This document shows positions 21,446 to 29,260 of a DNA stretch of 34,603 nucleotides, one piece after another. The notes under the pieces were generated by a model that was given only the letters and a program-made list of their open reading frames with translations, was not told where the DNA came from and did not search any database. The stretch's first letter is position 1. Each line of letters starts with the position of its first letter. The DNA is from Posidoniimonas polymericola. GTDB lineage: Bacteria; Planctomycetota; Planctomycetia; Pirellulales; Lacipirellulaceae. Location: positions 225,001 through 259,603 of the forward strand of contig NZ_SJPO01000010.1 of NCBI RefSeq assembly GCF_007859935.1. The letters are read 5' to 3'. The position numbers and the translations under genes were made by a program.

Positions 21446-23632
21446 CGGAATCGTTCCGTCCCACTGTGTCTTGTTCGAGCGGAACAGACCGGGCGTCCCC
21501 AGAGCCAGCACCAGCAGCACGGCCATGCTGAGAATCGACGTCGGCTCGGGCACGGCTTGGCGGCTCGAAGCCCCCGCGACGCCGGCGCCGTAGTTGGCCA
21601 GCCAGACGTCGTAGTCGGCGGTGGTGACAGTGCCTGGCGTGGCGTCGTTTGGCAGGACGACGCTCGTCCCTTGGTTGTCACGCCACACGGTGTAGTCCGC
21701 CGCGTTCACCACGCCGTCCTGGTTGTAGTCGCCTGCCAGGGGCGATGGGGCAGAGAGCACCCCAACAGCGAACAGCGAAGCATGGTCGAGCGCCGCCCAG
21801 ACGTGGTTGTTCGCGGCGTCGACGCCGTAGGCTCCCAGGTCGCCGGCGCCGAGCGCTCCCCCGCCTGGTCCAGCCAGGTATTCCTCCCACGAACCAGCGA
21901 AGAAGGAGGGAGTTCCAGCCGAATTGCCATCGACCGCCAGGGCCCACTCACCGGCGACCGCGTCGTACCACAGCAGGCGCAGGTCGGACTCGTCGGCGTC
22001 GCCCGCCAGCAGCAGCTCGTCGTAGGTGAACTGCTGCACGTACAGGTCGCCACCACCGCCGCCGAAAGCGAGCTCGACCGGGACGCCTAGGATATCGGCA
22101 GACGCAGGGCTGGGGTCTGCCACGAACTGCATCGACACGGACTGGTCTGCGCTGCTAACGCCGTCAATCAGGGTCGCGGCGACTTCCGCGCTGTTGACCC
22201 CCACCGTTTCCGCAAAGGCTGACCCGCTAGCTACGCTGACGCTGTCCGTCGTTGTGTCGGCGAGTGCGTAGTTGAGCGTCCAACTCACGTCCGGCACGGA
22301 CTCGGCGTTCGCCAGGAAGGTCTCGAAATCGACCTGATCGTTGACGATATAGGCGGTTTGCTCGAGCGACACCGTGTAGGAGCCGGTGTGCGGGCCAGAG
22401 AGCCGTCCGAAACGCATGAACGTGGCGGTGGCCTGGATCGAGTCGCCGTCCAGCAGCCGCTGCTCATTAGCGAAGCCGTCGACCGTAAAGGGGCCGGAAG
22501 TTTGGCTGCCGATTACCTTGACCGCAGCGCGGAAGCCCTCGGCGGGCGCCGCGGCGTTGCTGAGCGTGACCATCTCCGCGGCCGCGACCTCTACGCCCGC
22601 AAAGTTGCCCGACAGCGACTCGCTGTCGTAGAGGTCGACGCTGAGGGTCGCGACGTCGTCGGGGTCGGACGGGTCGCCCTCGTTGATGACACGGAAGTCG
22701 CTCTGGTACTTGCCGCTGGGAAGCGAACGGTCCACGAGGGCGACGTCGGGGGAGAAGAGCGACTCGCCCGCGTCGATCGCTTGGCCGCTGGGTGGGGAAT
22801 CGGACGTCAGGTCGCCGCCGGGGAGGAGCTCGATCGAGAAGGTCGTGCCGGTGGGGGCGCTGTTGGTCACCTCGACCCCTCTGCTAAACGTCCCGGTCCC
22901 GCGGAGCGAGTTGGCCCCGAGCGTCGATCCGGTGACATCGAACTGCCCGTCGTTGACTGAAGGGAAGAGCCCGCTGCCGCCGTTGCCGGACCCGCCGTCG
23001 AGCGAGAAGTTGTCGATCGCGAACTCGGCCGGCTCGAAGGAGTTGTCTAGCGAGTAGAGCTCGATGTAAAAGTAGTCGATGTCGATCAGCGGCCCGCCGT
23101 CGACGTTCTCGAACTCGTCGTACAAGAACGAGGTGTCGAACTGCACGGTGTCGGAGTAGCCGTCGAACCCACCGAGCCCGGTGAACGTGTTGCCGAGGTA
23201 GGCAGAGTAGTACGCCTGGCGGCCCTCCGAGTCCTCGATGTAGATGTCGATGTAGTCGTTCGTCTGGAACGGCTCGCCGCCGACCGATTGGGCGAAGTTG
23301 AACTCCACGCTCTGCGTGTCCAGCCCCGAGAGATAAATGTCGACCGAACCCGAGTAGGGGTTGCCCCACATCGCGTCGGCGTCGATGCCGAAGGCGTTGC
23401 CGGCGACCTGATAATTGTCGTCGAAGAACAGGTTGTTGCCCGAGTAGTTGTAGATGTCGACGCCGTCGGGCGTGAGGTACGCGTACCCCTCGGGCAGCAG
23501 ACCGGTGGGCGAGGCAGGCCACAGGAATCCGTCGCCGGCCGGGCCAGAGGTGAACGTGTAGAACACCTGCTGGGCGGTCGCGGCGGCGGGCAGGGCGGCC
23601 GCAGCCGCCAACGCGAAGAGGAGGCGATGCAT
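21440..23632 (-). CDS. Large secreted beta-rich protein with dockerin-like loops and PEP-CTERM tail
   Basis: The predicted protein has 730 residues. A signal peptide (MHRLLFALAAAAALPAAATA) is followed by a DUF4465-like domain at about 22-215, recognisable from YAYLTPDGVDIYNYSGNNLF, GNPYSGSVDIYLSGLD and YIDIYIEDSEG. Beta-sandwich repeats of unknown type fill about 230-620. Around 635-690 lie two dockerin-type calcium loops, DYNQDGVVNAADYTVWRDN and GTVTTADYDVWLANYG. The C-terminus is a sorting tail with VPEP (about 694), a hydrophobic segment (ILSMAVLLVLALG) and the basic RSNK, followed by an unusual extra nine residues. Such proteins are exported and displayed or released at the surface in planctomycetes; no enzyme motif is seen. 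Its stop codon overlaps the end of the convergent GspF-like gene. Confidence 0.88.
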   Translation of the reverse strand: MHRLLFALAAAAALPAAATAQQVFYTFTSGPAGDGFLWPASPTGLLPEGYAYLTPDGVDIYNYSGNNLFFDDNYQVAGNAFGIDADAMWGNPYSGSVDIYLSGLDTQSVEFNFAQSVGGEPFQTNDYIDIYIEDSEGRQAYYSAYLGNTFTGLGGFDGYSDTVQFDTSFLYDEFENVDGGPLIDIDYFYIELYSLDNSFEPAEFAIDNFSLDGGSGNGGSGLFPSVNDGQFDVTGSTLGANSLRGTGTFSRGVEVTNSAPTGTTFSIELLPGGDLTSDSPPSGQAIDAGESLFSPDVALVDRSLPSGKYQSDFRVINEGDPSDPDDVATLSVDLYDSESLSGNFAGVEVAAAEMVTLSNAAAPAEGFRAAVKVIGSQTSGPFTVDGFANEQRLLDGDSIQATATFMRFGRLSGPHTGSYTVSLEQTAYIVNDQVDFETFLANAESVPDVSWTLNYALADTTTDSVSVASGSAFAETVGVNSAEVAATLIDGVSSADQSVSMQFVADPSPASADILGVPVELAFGGGGGDLYVQQFTYDELLLAGDADESDLRLLWYDAVAGEWALAVDGNSAGTPSFFAGSWEEYLAGPGGGALGAGDLGAYGVDAANNHVWAALDHASLFAVGVLSAPSPLAGDYNQDGVVNAADYTVWRDNQGTSVVLPNDATPGTVTTADYDVWLANYGAGVAGASSRQAVPEPTSILSMAVLLVLALGTPGLFRSNKTQWDGTIPL

Positions 23633-24216
23633 CGGATGCTCCCAGGTGAGGTTCAGGCGCCGGAACCCGCAGAATCTAAAGGGTCGGCTCGCCGGCTGTC
23701 AAGCAACCGAGCGTCGGCGTCGGTTGAGATGGACAAGCGGGCGCCGCCGAACAGGCCGAAGCGACCGAGCTGCGATGAGGCGACCGCAGCAGTGCGATTG
23801 GGAGCTAGTCCGCCGCCGAGGCGAATCGGGGCGTTCTTCAATTTCTTTGTAGAAGTCGCCCACCAAGCGCGGTCAAATAGAGGGGTTGCTCTCGAACGAC
23901 GTGGGAGCGGACCGCCTTGGAACAGCCGACGGTGGGGGGAGTGCTGCGCGCTCACGGGAATGGTCTCGCAGGGCGTCGCCCTCTGGCCGCCGCCGGGGGG
24001 GGCCGGCGGAGTCGTGCGTGGGGGTTTTGTCCCGTTTGCTCGATAAATCGGACTATACCCGCTGAGCCCATTTGTGGCGGGCACGGCGTTTGAGGCTGCT
24101 ATAGCAGGGGGAAACGGCGTTAATGGATCAGGGGAGAACTGTGGCCCGGAGAGCGGTGGGGGACAAAACCCCTTCGGGCGGCGCCCGCCGGGGCGTGGCT
24201 CGCCGGCTGTCGGACG
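23633..24216. other. Intergenic region, about 580 bp, with a terminal inverted repeat pair
   Basis: This lies between trkH (ends 24217, minus) and the PEP-CTERM gene (starts 23632, minus). No convincing gene is present; frames on either strand are proline/arginine-rich shadows. A 7-bp GC hairpin spans 23990-24009 and a 152-bp unit bounded by 13-bp inverted repeats spans 24021-24172. On the minus strand, just after trkH, a GC-rich stem (CGGGCG...GCCCG) is followed by AAGGGGTTTTG and may act as the trkH terminator. Confidence 0.55.
24021..24172. repeat. 152-bp unit bounded by perfect 13-bp inverted repeats (GGGGTTTTGTCCC)
   Basis: GGGGTTTTGTCCC at 24021-24033 is matched by its exact reverse complement at 24160-24172. 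The 126 bp between them contain no gene. Related copies of the core GGGACAAAACCC occur near 32992-33001 (with one inserted base) and, inverted, at about 33071-33081, again in a gene-free region. The size and ends would suit a small non-autonomous mobile element or a paired binding site; no target-site duplication was identified. Confidence 0.55.
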
Positions 24217-25806
24217 CTACTTCGACCGCCAGAATGACGGCATCCCCAGTACCAGCACGGGGAACAGCTCGAGCCGGCCGAGCATCATCAGCAGCACGAA
24301 CAGCAGCTTGGCGAACGAGCTGAACGCCGAGTAGTTCTGCGTGGCGCCCACCGTGCCGAGCCCCGGGCCGATGTTGTTGAGCGTCGCGGCGACCGCGCTG
24401 GCCGAGTCGATGAGCTTGTTCTGCAGCGGTTGGTTGTGCTCGGTCCACGTGGCGTCCGGCTCGAGGCCGACCAGCAGGATCCAGCTGAACATGAACAGGA
24501 AAGTGACCAGTCCGAAGTACAGCAGGATCGCGCGGCGGAGCTCGGGGTCGGGGATCGGCACGCCGCCCAGCCGCAGGTGCCGCACGACGTTCGGGTGGAA
24601 CGAGTGCTCGATCTCCAGCCGCAGGATCTTGACGAACAGCACGTGGCGGATGACCTTCATGCCGCCGCCGGTGCTGCCCGCGCAGCCGCCGACAAACATC
24701 AGCAGGAACAGCATCGCCCGGCCGAACTGGTTCCACTGGTCGAAGTCGTGCGTGCCAAAGCCGGTGGTCGTCAGGATCGACACGAACGTGAACGGCACGT
24801 AGCGGGCGGCCGAGATGGCCTCGGACGCATCGGACAGCACGCCCTCGCGGTCGAAGTCCTCGTACAGGTAGACCGAGATCACCCCCAGCAGGAGCGAGCC
24901 GCCGAGGATAATCGCCATGTAGCTCCGCCACTCGACGTCGCGGAGCATGATGGCGCCCCGGCCAACGGTCACGAGGTAGATTAGCGTGAAGTTCATGCCG
25001 GCGATGATCATGAACACCAGCACCGTGTAGTCGATCGCCGCGCTGTTGAAGTAGCCGAGGCTGGCGTTGTAGGTGCTGAACCCGCCGGTCGCCATGGTGC
25101 CGAACGCGTGGCAGATGGCGTCAAACCAGTTCATGCCCTCGATCTTGAGCAGCACCGCCAACACCAGATTAAGCGCGCAGTAGATCGCCGCAAAGGTCCA
25201 GGCCGTGTGCTGCATGCGTTCCTGCGAGCCCTCCTTGCTGGGGCCCGGGATCTCGGCCCGCATCAGCGCCTTGCCGGCCGAGCCCTGCCCGAGCACCGCT
25301 ACGAACAGCACGATGATGCCGAGCCCGCCCAGGAAGTGCGTGCTGCAACGCCAGAACAGGATGCACCGCGGCAGCAGCAGCGGGTCCTCGATGTCGGTCA
25401 GCACCGTGGCGCCGGTGGTGCTGAAGCCCGACTGCGACTCGAACAGGCAGTCGGCGACATTCATCAGCCGGCGCTGGCCGGAGTCGTAGTCGGCCCACGC
25501 GATCGACGAGTGGCTGAACAGGTAGGGCAGGGCGCCGAGGGCGGTCGCCAGCACCCAGCTCAGCCCCACCACGGCCATCGCCTCGCGGCGGTAGATGCTG
25601 ACATTGGCGCCACGGCCCAGGTAGCGGAACACGCCGCCGAGCACCACGCACCCGGCGATCGAACCGGCCAGGGCGATCAGCCCCTGCCACTCGATGTGCT
25701 CGGCCTGGCCGAACCACGGGAACGCCCAGGGCACGCTGCCGAGCATCGTGGCGCCCATCAGCCAGGAAACCATGCCCAGCAGTCGGAGGACGATTGGGTA
25801 ATTCAT
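24217..25806 (-). CDS. trkH: Trk-type potassium uptake channel subunit TrkH
   Basis: The predicted protein has 529 residues with about ten hydrophobic helices. The four selectivity-filter loops are visible: GFSTTGATVL (about 126-135), MATGGFSTYN, TTTGFGTHD and NNIGPGLGTVG, each with the key glycine. Other conserved parts are HFLGGLGIIVL after the first pore and GGCAGSTGGGMKVIRHVL before the fourth. TrkH conducts K+ across the inner membrane and is gated by the cytoplasmic TrkA ring. The gene starts 7 bp after the trkA stop on the same strand, so the two are cotranscribed and probably translationally linked. The ATG at 25806 is the natural start, with MNYPIVLRLLG leading into TM1. Confidence 0.96.
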   Translation of the reverse strand: MNYPIVLRLLGMVSWLMGATMLGSVPWAFPWFGQAEHIEWQGLIALAGSIAGCVVLGGVFRYLGRGANVSIYRREAMAVVGLSWVLATALGALPYLFSHSSIAWADYDSGQRRLMNVADCLFESQSGFSTTGATVLTDIEDPLLLPRCILFWRCSTHFLGGLGIIVLFVAVLGQGSAGKALMRAEIPGPSKEGSQERMQHTAWTFAAIYCALNLVLAVLLKIEGMNWFDAICHAFGTMATGGFSTYNASLGYFNSAAIDYTVLVFMIIAGMNFTLIYLVTVGRGAIMLRDVEWRSYMAIILGGSLLLGVISVYLYEDFDREGVLSDASEAISAARYVPFTFVSILTTTGFGTHDFDQWNQFGRAMLFLLMFVGGCAGSTGGGMKVIRHVLFVKILRLEIEHSFHPNVVRHLRLGGVPIPDPELRRAILLYFGLVTFLFMFSWILLVGLEPDATWTEHNQPLQNKLIDSASAVAATLNNIGPGLGTVGATQNYSAFSSFAKLLFVLLMMLGRLELFPVLVLGMPSFWRSK

Positions 25807-25813
25807 GGGTGCG

Positions 25814-27157
25814 TCAGTCGCCTCTCTCGAACATCGGCGTCAGCTCCGACGCGTCACGGTCGTGCAGCAGCGCGACGATGGTGTCGCCGGTCCGCAGCTG
25901 GTCCTTGGCCCCCGGCACAAACGCGTAGTCGTCCCGCGTGATCGCCGCGATCAGGCACTGCTTGGGCAGGTGCAGCGCGGCGATGATCTCTCTGGTGACC
26001 GCGGCGTTTTTTTGCACCTCGATTTCGAGCGCGACAATGTCCCCCTCGCCGAGCGGCGTCCGTGAGACCACCGGCCCGGAGGTCAGGTAGCCCATGATCT
26101 GCTTGGCCATCGCCTGGCGGGGGCTGACCGCGAAGTCGATGCCCAGCTTGCCGACCACTTGGGCGTAGTCCGGCCGGCCGACGATCGCCATCGCGCCCTT
26201 GGCGCCGAGGTCGCGGGCCTCGACCGCGGCCATAATGTTGTCTTCGTCCTCACCCGTGCAGGCGACGAACACGTCGGTGCTGGCGACCCGCTCCTCCTCA
26301 AGCGTCGCGCGGCGGGTGCCGTCGGAGTTGACGACCGTGGTTTCCTCGAGCATGGTCGCCAGGAACTCGCACCGCGTGCGGTCGATCTCCAGCAGCGTCA
26401 CCGCGAACCGCTGCGACTCCAGGATCCGCGCCAGGTGCAGGCCGGTCTCGCCGCCGCCGACAATCACCACGCCGGTCTTGCCGCCCCGCTCGCCGCAGAT
26501 GCCGGACTTGACGTCCTCGACGCTCTGCCGGGCTCCGATCACTGTCAGCCGGTCGCCCGGCGAGATCACGTCCTCGGCCGAGGCGATCTTGCTCTCGCCG
26601 TCGTGCGTGATCGAGCCTATCAGCACCCCCTTGGGGAGGCCGATCTCTCGCAGCGACTTGCCGACCAGCTTCGCCTTCGGCGCGGCGGTCACCTCGCTGA
26701 CCTCGATCTCGCCGCGGGCCAGGTTCTCAACCACCACCGACCCGGGGTGGCGGATCGCCCGAGCCAGCTCCATCGCCGAGAGGTGCTCGAGGCTCAGCAG
26801 CCGGTCGATGCCGAAGTGACGCTGGTAGTCGAAGGTGCTGAGGTCGCGGAACACCGGGGCGTAGACCCGCGCCACCACGCGGCGTGCGCCCATCGATCGC
26901 GCCATACTGGCCGACACCAGGTTCACCTCGTCGTCGCCGGTCACCGCCAGACAGAGATCGACCGAGCTGATGCCGGCCTGGAACAGCACGCTCGACTGCG
27001 AGGCGCTGCCCGCCAGGCCTCGGACGTCGAGCGTCTCGTTGATGTGCTTGATCTGCTCGGCGTCGGTGTCGACGACCGTCACGCTGTGGCGCTCGCGGCA
27101 CAGCATCGCCGCAACGCTGTGGCCGACTGTGCCGGCGCCAAGGATTACAACACGCAT
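25814..27157 (-). CDS. trkA: Trk potassium uptake regulatory subunit TrkA
   Basis: The predicted protein has 447 residues in two tandem RCK halves. The first starts with the dinucleotide-binding motif GAGTVG (7-12), with the acidic residue at the end of strand 2 (VVDTD), and then AVTGDDEVNLVSASMARSMGA. A first RCK_C domain follows (about 140-215; EVSEVTAAPKAKLVGKSLREIGLPKGVLIGSI). The second half begins VVIVGGGETGLHLARIL (about 232-248), with TLLEIDR and VACTGEDEDNIMAAVEAR, and ends with another RCK_C domain. This is the full-length architecture of TrkA, the NAD(H)-binding regulator of TrkH. The ATG at 27157 gives the exact family N-terminus MRVVILGAG; the 71 codons upstream in the same frame are not conserved in style. 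It is the first gene of the trkA-trkH operon. Confidence 0.96.
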   Translation of the reverse strand: MRVVILGAGTVGHSVAAMLCRERHSVTVVDTDAEQIKHINETLDVRGLAGSASQSSVLFQAGISSVDLCLAVTGDDEVNLVSASMARSMGARRVVARVYAPVFRDLSTFDYQRHFGIDRLLSLEHLSAMELARAIRHPGSVVVENLARGEIEVSEVTAAPKAKLVGKSLREIGLPKGVLIGSITHDGESKIASAEDVISPGDRLTVIGARQSVEDVKSGICGERGGKTGVVIVGGGETGLHLARILESQRFAVTLLEIDRTRCEFLATMLEETTVVNSDGTRRATLEEERVASTDVFVACTGEDEDNIMAAVEARDLGAKGAMAIVGRPDYAQVVGKLGIDFAVSPRQAMAKQIMGYLTSGPVVSRTPLGEGDIVALEIEVQKNAAVTREIIAALHLPKQCLIAAITRDDYAFVPGAKDQLRTGDTIVALLHDRDASELTPMFERGD

Positions 27158-27378
27158 GTCTGCCGCTCTGGGGATCTTGAACCGCCCGCCGTGCCGGGCG
27201 AGCCTGGCTGTCGGGCGGGGCCGGGCTGTGGGGCCCGGACAAGTTAAGCAGTGAAACAGGCGACGCCAATGCTTGCAAGTCCGGTCCCCCGCGGGGGCCG
27301 CACAATTGGGCGGTCTGGGCCAGGCCTGCCGCCGCCGGAAAGCCCCCGTTTTGAGGTCGAACGCACCCAATCGGCGCG

Positions 27379-28587
27379 CTAGAACGGCGTCCCGCCGGGC
27401 GGGAGCCGGTAGACGCTGGGCTGTGGCGCCGGGGCCGCGACGGGAGCGTTCAGCGGGGGGGCGGCCGGAGTCATGGTTGGGGCAGCTTGCTGCGACGCTG
27501 GCGGGGCTGCTGTTGCAATAGGCGCCGATGTCGGCGGCAGGCTCGGCGTCATATAGCTGGGCGGCGGCATCGTCGGCGCGGCGGCCGCCATCGCGACCGA
27601 CGCCCCCTGCGGCTGCCAGCCGAGTTGCTGTGTGGATGGCGCCGCCGGCTGCGCTGGCCCCGCGGCGCCGAAGCCCTGGGGAGCCGTCGCGCCGAGGTCC
27701 ACCACCGGGTGGCCCTGCATCATCGGCGGCTGGAAGACCTGGTTGGGGTCGCCGGTCGCCGCGTTGACCACCGCCGAACCGACATCAATCCGCAGCCCAA
27801 GGTCTGCCGCCGGCACACGGACGGTCACCACCTCTGGAATCGAGACCTGCGCCTGCGGTTCGTAGCGGAAGCGGTCGGCCGTGGCGCTCGCCAGCAGTGT
27901 GCCGTTCTGGTCGATGATGCTCTGCTCGGTAACCCAGCCGTGGGGGTCGATCACGTAGATCCGGGTGAGCTGGCCACGCGGCGTAACCTCCACGGCCCGC
28001 ACCTCGAGCTTGCCGTCCGACCGCGGCATCGGCGGCTGAGCGGCGCCGGGCGTGATTGTGACCATGCCGAGCGCCTCGATGATCCAGCGGGGTTCGATCG
28101 GCAGCATGTTCTGGGCGCCGCTGCTTGCGTACTGGTCGTGCCGCACCGTGTAAAGCGGCGACTGCCCGTCCTGCCCCTTCATCTGCCGGGCCCACAGCCA
28201 CAGGCGTTCGTCGTTGCTGCCGAAGTCGACCTCCGGCCCGGTCAACGCCCGAGCGGTAAAGCGGAACCGCTGCGGCTGTTCGAAGGCGATGTTGCCGCTC
28301 AACAGCGGCAGGTTCGGCAGCCCCAGCACCGAGATCGACGCGTTGTTGCTGAGGTAGGTCCGGATCCGGGCCGTGTTCTGATTGACGGCCGCGATCACCT
28401 GGTCGGCAGTGGCGGTTGGGGCGAGGATCTGCGGCGCCGGCGGGCCGGGCGCGTAGCTGGAAAGCATGCTAGAGGTCGAGCGGCAACCGCTGGTGATCAG
28501 CAGCAGCACCGTGAACATCAGCGTGAAGCCGAGGTACAGGGCGGCGTTCTTGGCGGTGGTGGCCGCGAGCGACGAGGCGGTTTTCAT
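27379..28587 (-). CDS. Putative lipoprotein with LolA/LolB-like domain and Pro/Ala-rich tail
   Basis: The predicted protein has 402 residues. A long N-terminal hydrophobic segment ends in LLLITSGC, a lipobox-like site for lipidation at the cysteine near residue 35, although the -3 position is a Thr rather than the usual Leu. Residues about 60-275 are beta-rich, with VIAAVNQNTARIRTYLSNNASISV, SGNIAFEQPQRFRFTAR, RLWLWARQ and LEVRAVEVTPRGQLTRIYVID. That pattern recalls the half-barrel of lipoprotein carriers LolA/LolB (inference from style, not from a decisive motif). Residues after about 295 are a Pro/Ala/Gln-rich disordered tail. The gene begins 12 bp after the stop of the small protein gene at 28600, so the two form an operon. 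The function is probably in the cell envelope. Confidence 0.75.
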   Translation of the reverse strand: MKTASSLAATTAKNAALYLGFTLMFTVLLLITSGCRSTSSMLSSYAPGPPAPQILAPTATADQVIAAVNQNTARIRTYLSNNASISVLGLPNLPLLSGNIAFEQPQRFRFTARALTGPEVDFGSNDERLWLWARQMKGQDGQSPLYTVRHDQYASSGAQNMLPIEPRWIIEALGMVTITPGAAQPPMPRSDGKLEVRAVEVTPRGQLTRIYVIDPHGWVTEQSIIDQNGTLLASATADRFRYEPQAQVSIPEVVTVRVPAADLGLRIDVGSAVVNAATGDPNQVFQPPMMQGHPVVDLGATAPQGFGAAGPAQPAAPSTQQLGWQPQGASVAMAAAAPTMPPPSYMTPSLPPTSAPIATAAPPASQQAAPTMTPAAPPLNAPVAAPAPQPSVYRLPPGGTPF

Positions 28588-28599
28588 CTGTGGGGGTCC

Positions 28600-29124
28600 T
28601 CAGGCGGCCAGGAGGCTCGACAGTTGCTGCTGGATTGCCGCCGCCCGCTGCGCGTTCGGGGTCGCCTCGGGCACGTCGTAGGTCTCGTCGCGGCGGGTGC
28701 AGTAGACCCTCAGCCCTGGGGCCGGGGTGGGCGCCTCGGTTTGAGGGCCGCCGAACAGCCCGTGCCGCTCGTCGGCCTCGATCCGCATCACCCGCCGGCG
28801 GACCAGCAGCAGCGTGAGCACGTAGCGGGCCTCGGCGTGGGCCGGGTCGTCGGCCCACTGGTCGAACAGCTTGAGCAGCACGTCGTTGGGCGCCATCGCC
28901 CTGCCGGCGCCCGCTTCCCCGGTGGGCCGGGACTCCCACCAAGCCACGACGTCTTGGTCGTCGTCTGCCGGGGGGCCGGGCCAGTGCTCGGCGGCGTAGT
29001 CTTCGCGCTGCAGCACCCCACGCACCTCGCGCACCAGCGAGAAGTAGTGGTCGGCCGCCTTCAGCGGCAGATCACTCTTCACGCACCGTCGCGCGCCAGT
29101 GGGGATTTCGAGCTCGGGCTGCAT
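28600..29124 (-). CDS. Conserved-looking small protein with N-terminal Cys motif, function unknown
   Basis: The predicted protein has 174 residues and no signal peptide. The N-terminus (IPTGARRCVKSDLPLKAADHYFSLVREV, then VLQREDYAAEHW) has the look of a small family in which a cysteine-containing beta hairpin precedes a short helical domain. A middle helix pair (DVLLKLFDQWADDPAHAEARYVLTLLLVRRRVMRI) follows, then a strand (GLRVYCTRRDETYDVPEATP) and a C-terminal helix. I do not recognise a named family. It is translated just ahead of the lipoprotein gene (12-bp gap), which suggests a joint role; a cytoplasmic regulator or assembly helper for the lipoprotein is a guess only. The ATG at 29124 is the sole reasonable start. 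Confidence 0.72.
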   Translation of the reverse strand: MQPELEIPTGARRCVKSDLPLKAADHYFSLVREVRGVLQREDYAAEHWPGPPADDDQDVVAWWESRPTGEAGAGRAMAPNDVLLKLFDQWADDPAHAEARYVLTLLLVRRRVMRIEADERHGLFGGPQTEAPTPAPGLRVYCTRRDETYDVPEATPNAQRAAAIQQQLSSLLAA

Positions 29125-29260
29125 GCGGTCTCTCGGCGCCTACGGAGTAGGGAAACAGGCGCGGGAGAGTAGCCGCCCCGGCAGGGCAGGGCAAGCGAGA
29201 TTACACCGCTAGCAGAGGTCCCGGGTGCAGCCGGGCCCCATGATCAGCCGAGGCCCGAGG

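Noticed and set aside
23653..24084. Minus-strand open frame of 143 codons between trkH and the PEP-CTERM gene
   Set aside because: It runs across one of the 13-bp inverted ends, is Pro/Arg/Ala-rich and has no start context or domain.
26159..27247. Long plus-strand open frame antisense to trkA
   Set aside because: Its His/Arg/Asp/Leu-heavy composition is the shadow of a GC-rich gene on the other strand; trkA has all family motifs.
27487..29172. Plus-strand open frame of 561 codons antisense to the lipoprotein operon
   Set aside because: It covers two well-formed minus-strand genes and is extremely Arg/His-rich, typical of an antisense shadow in high-GC DNA.
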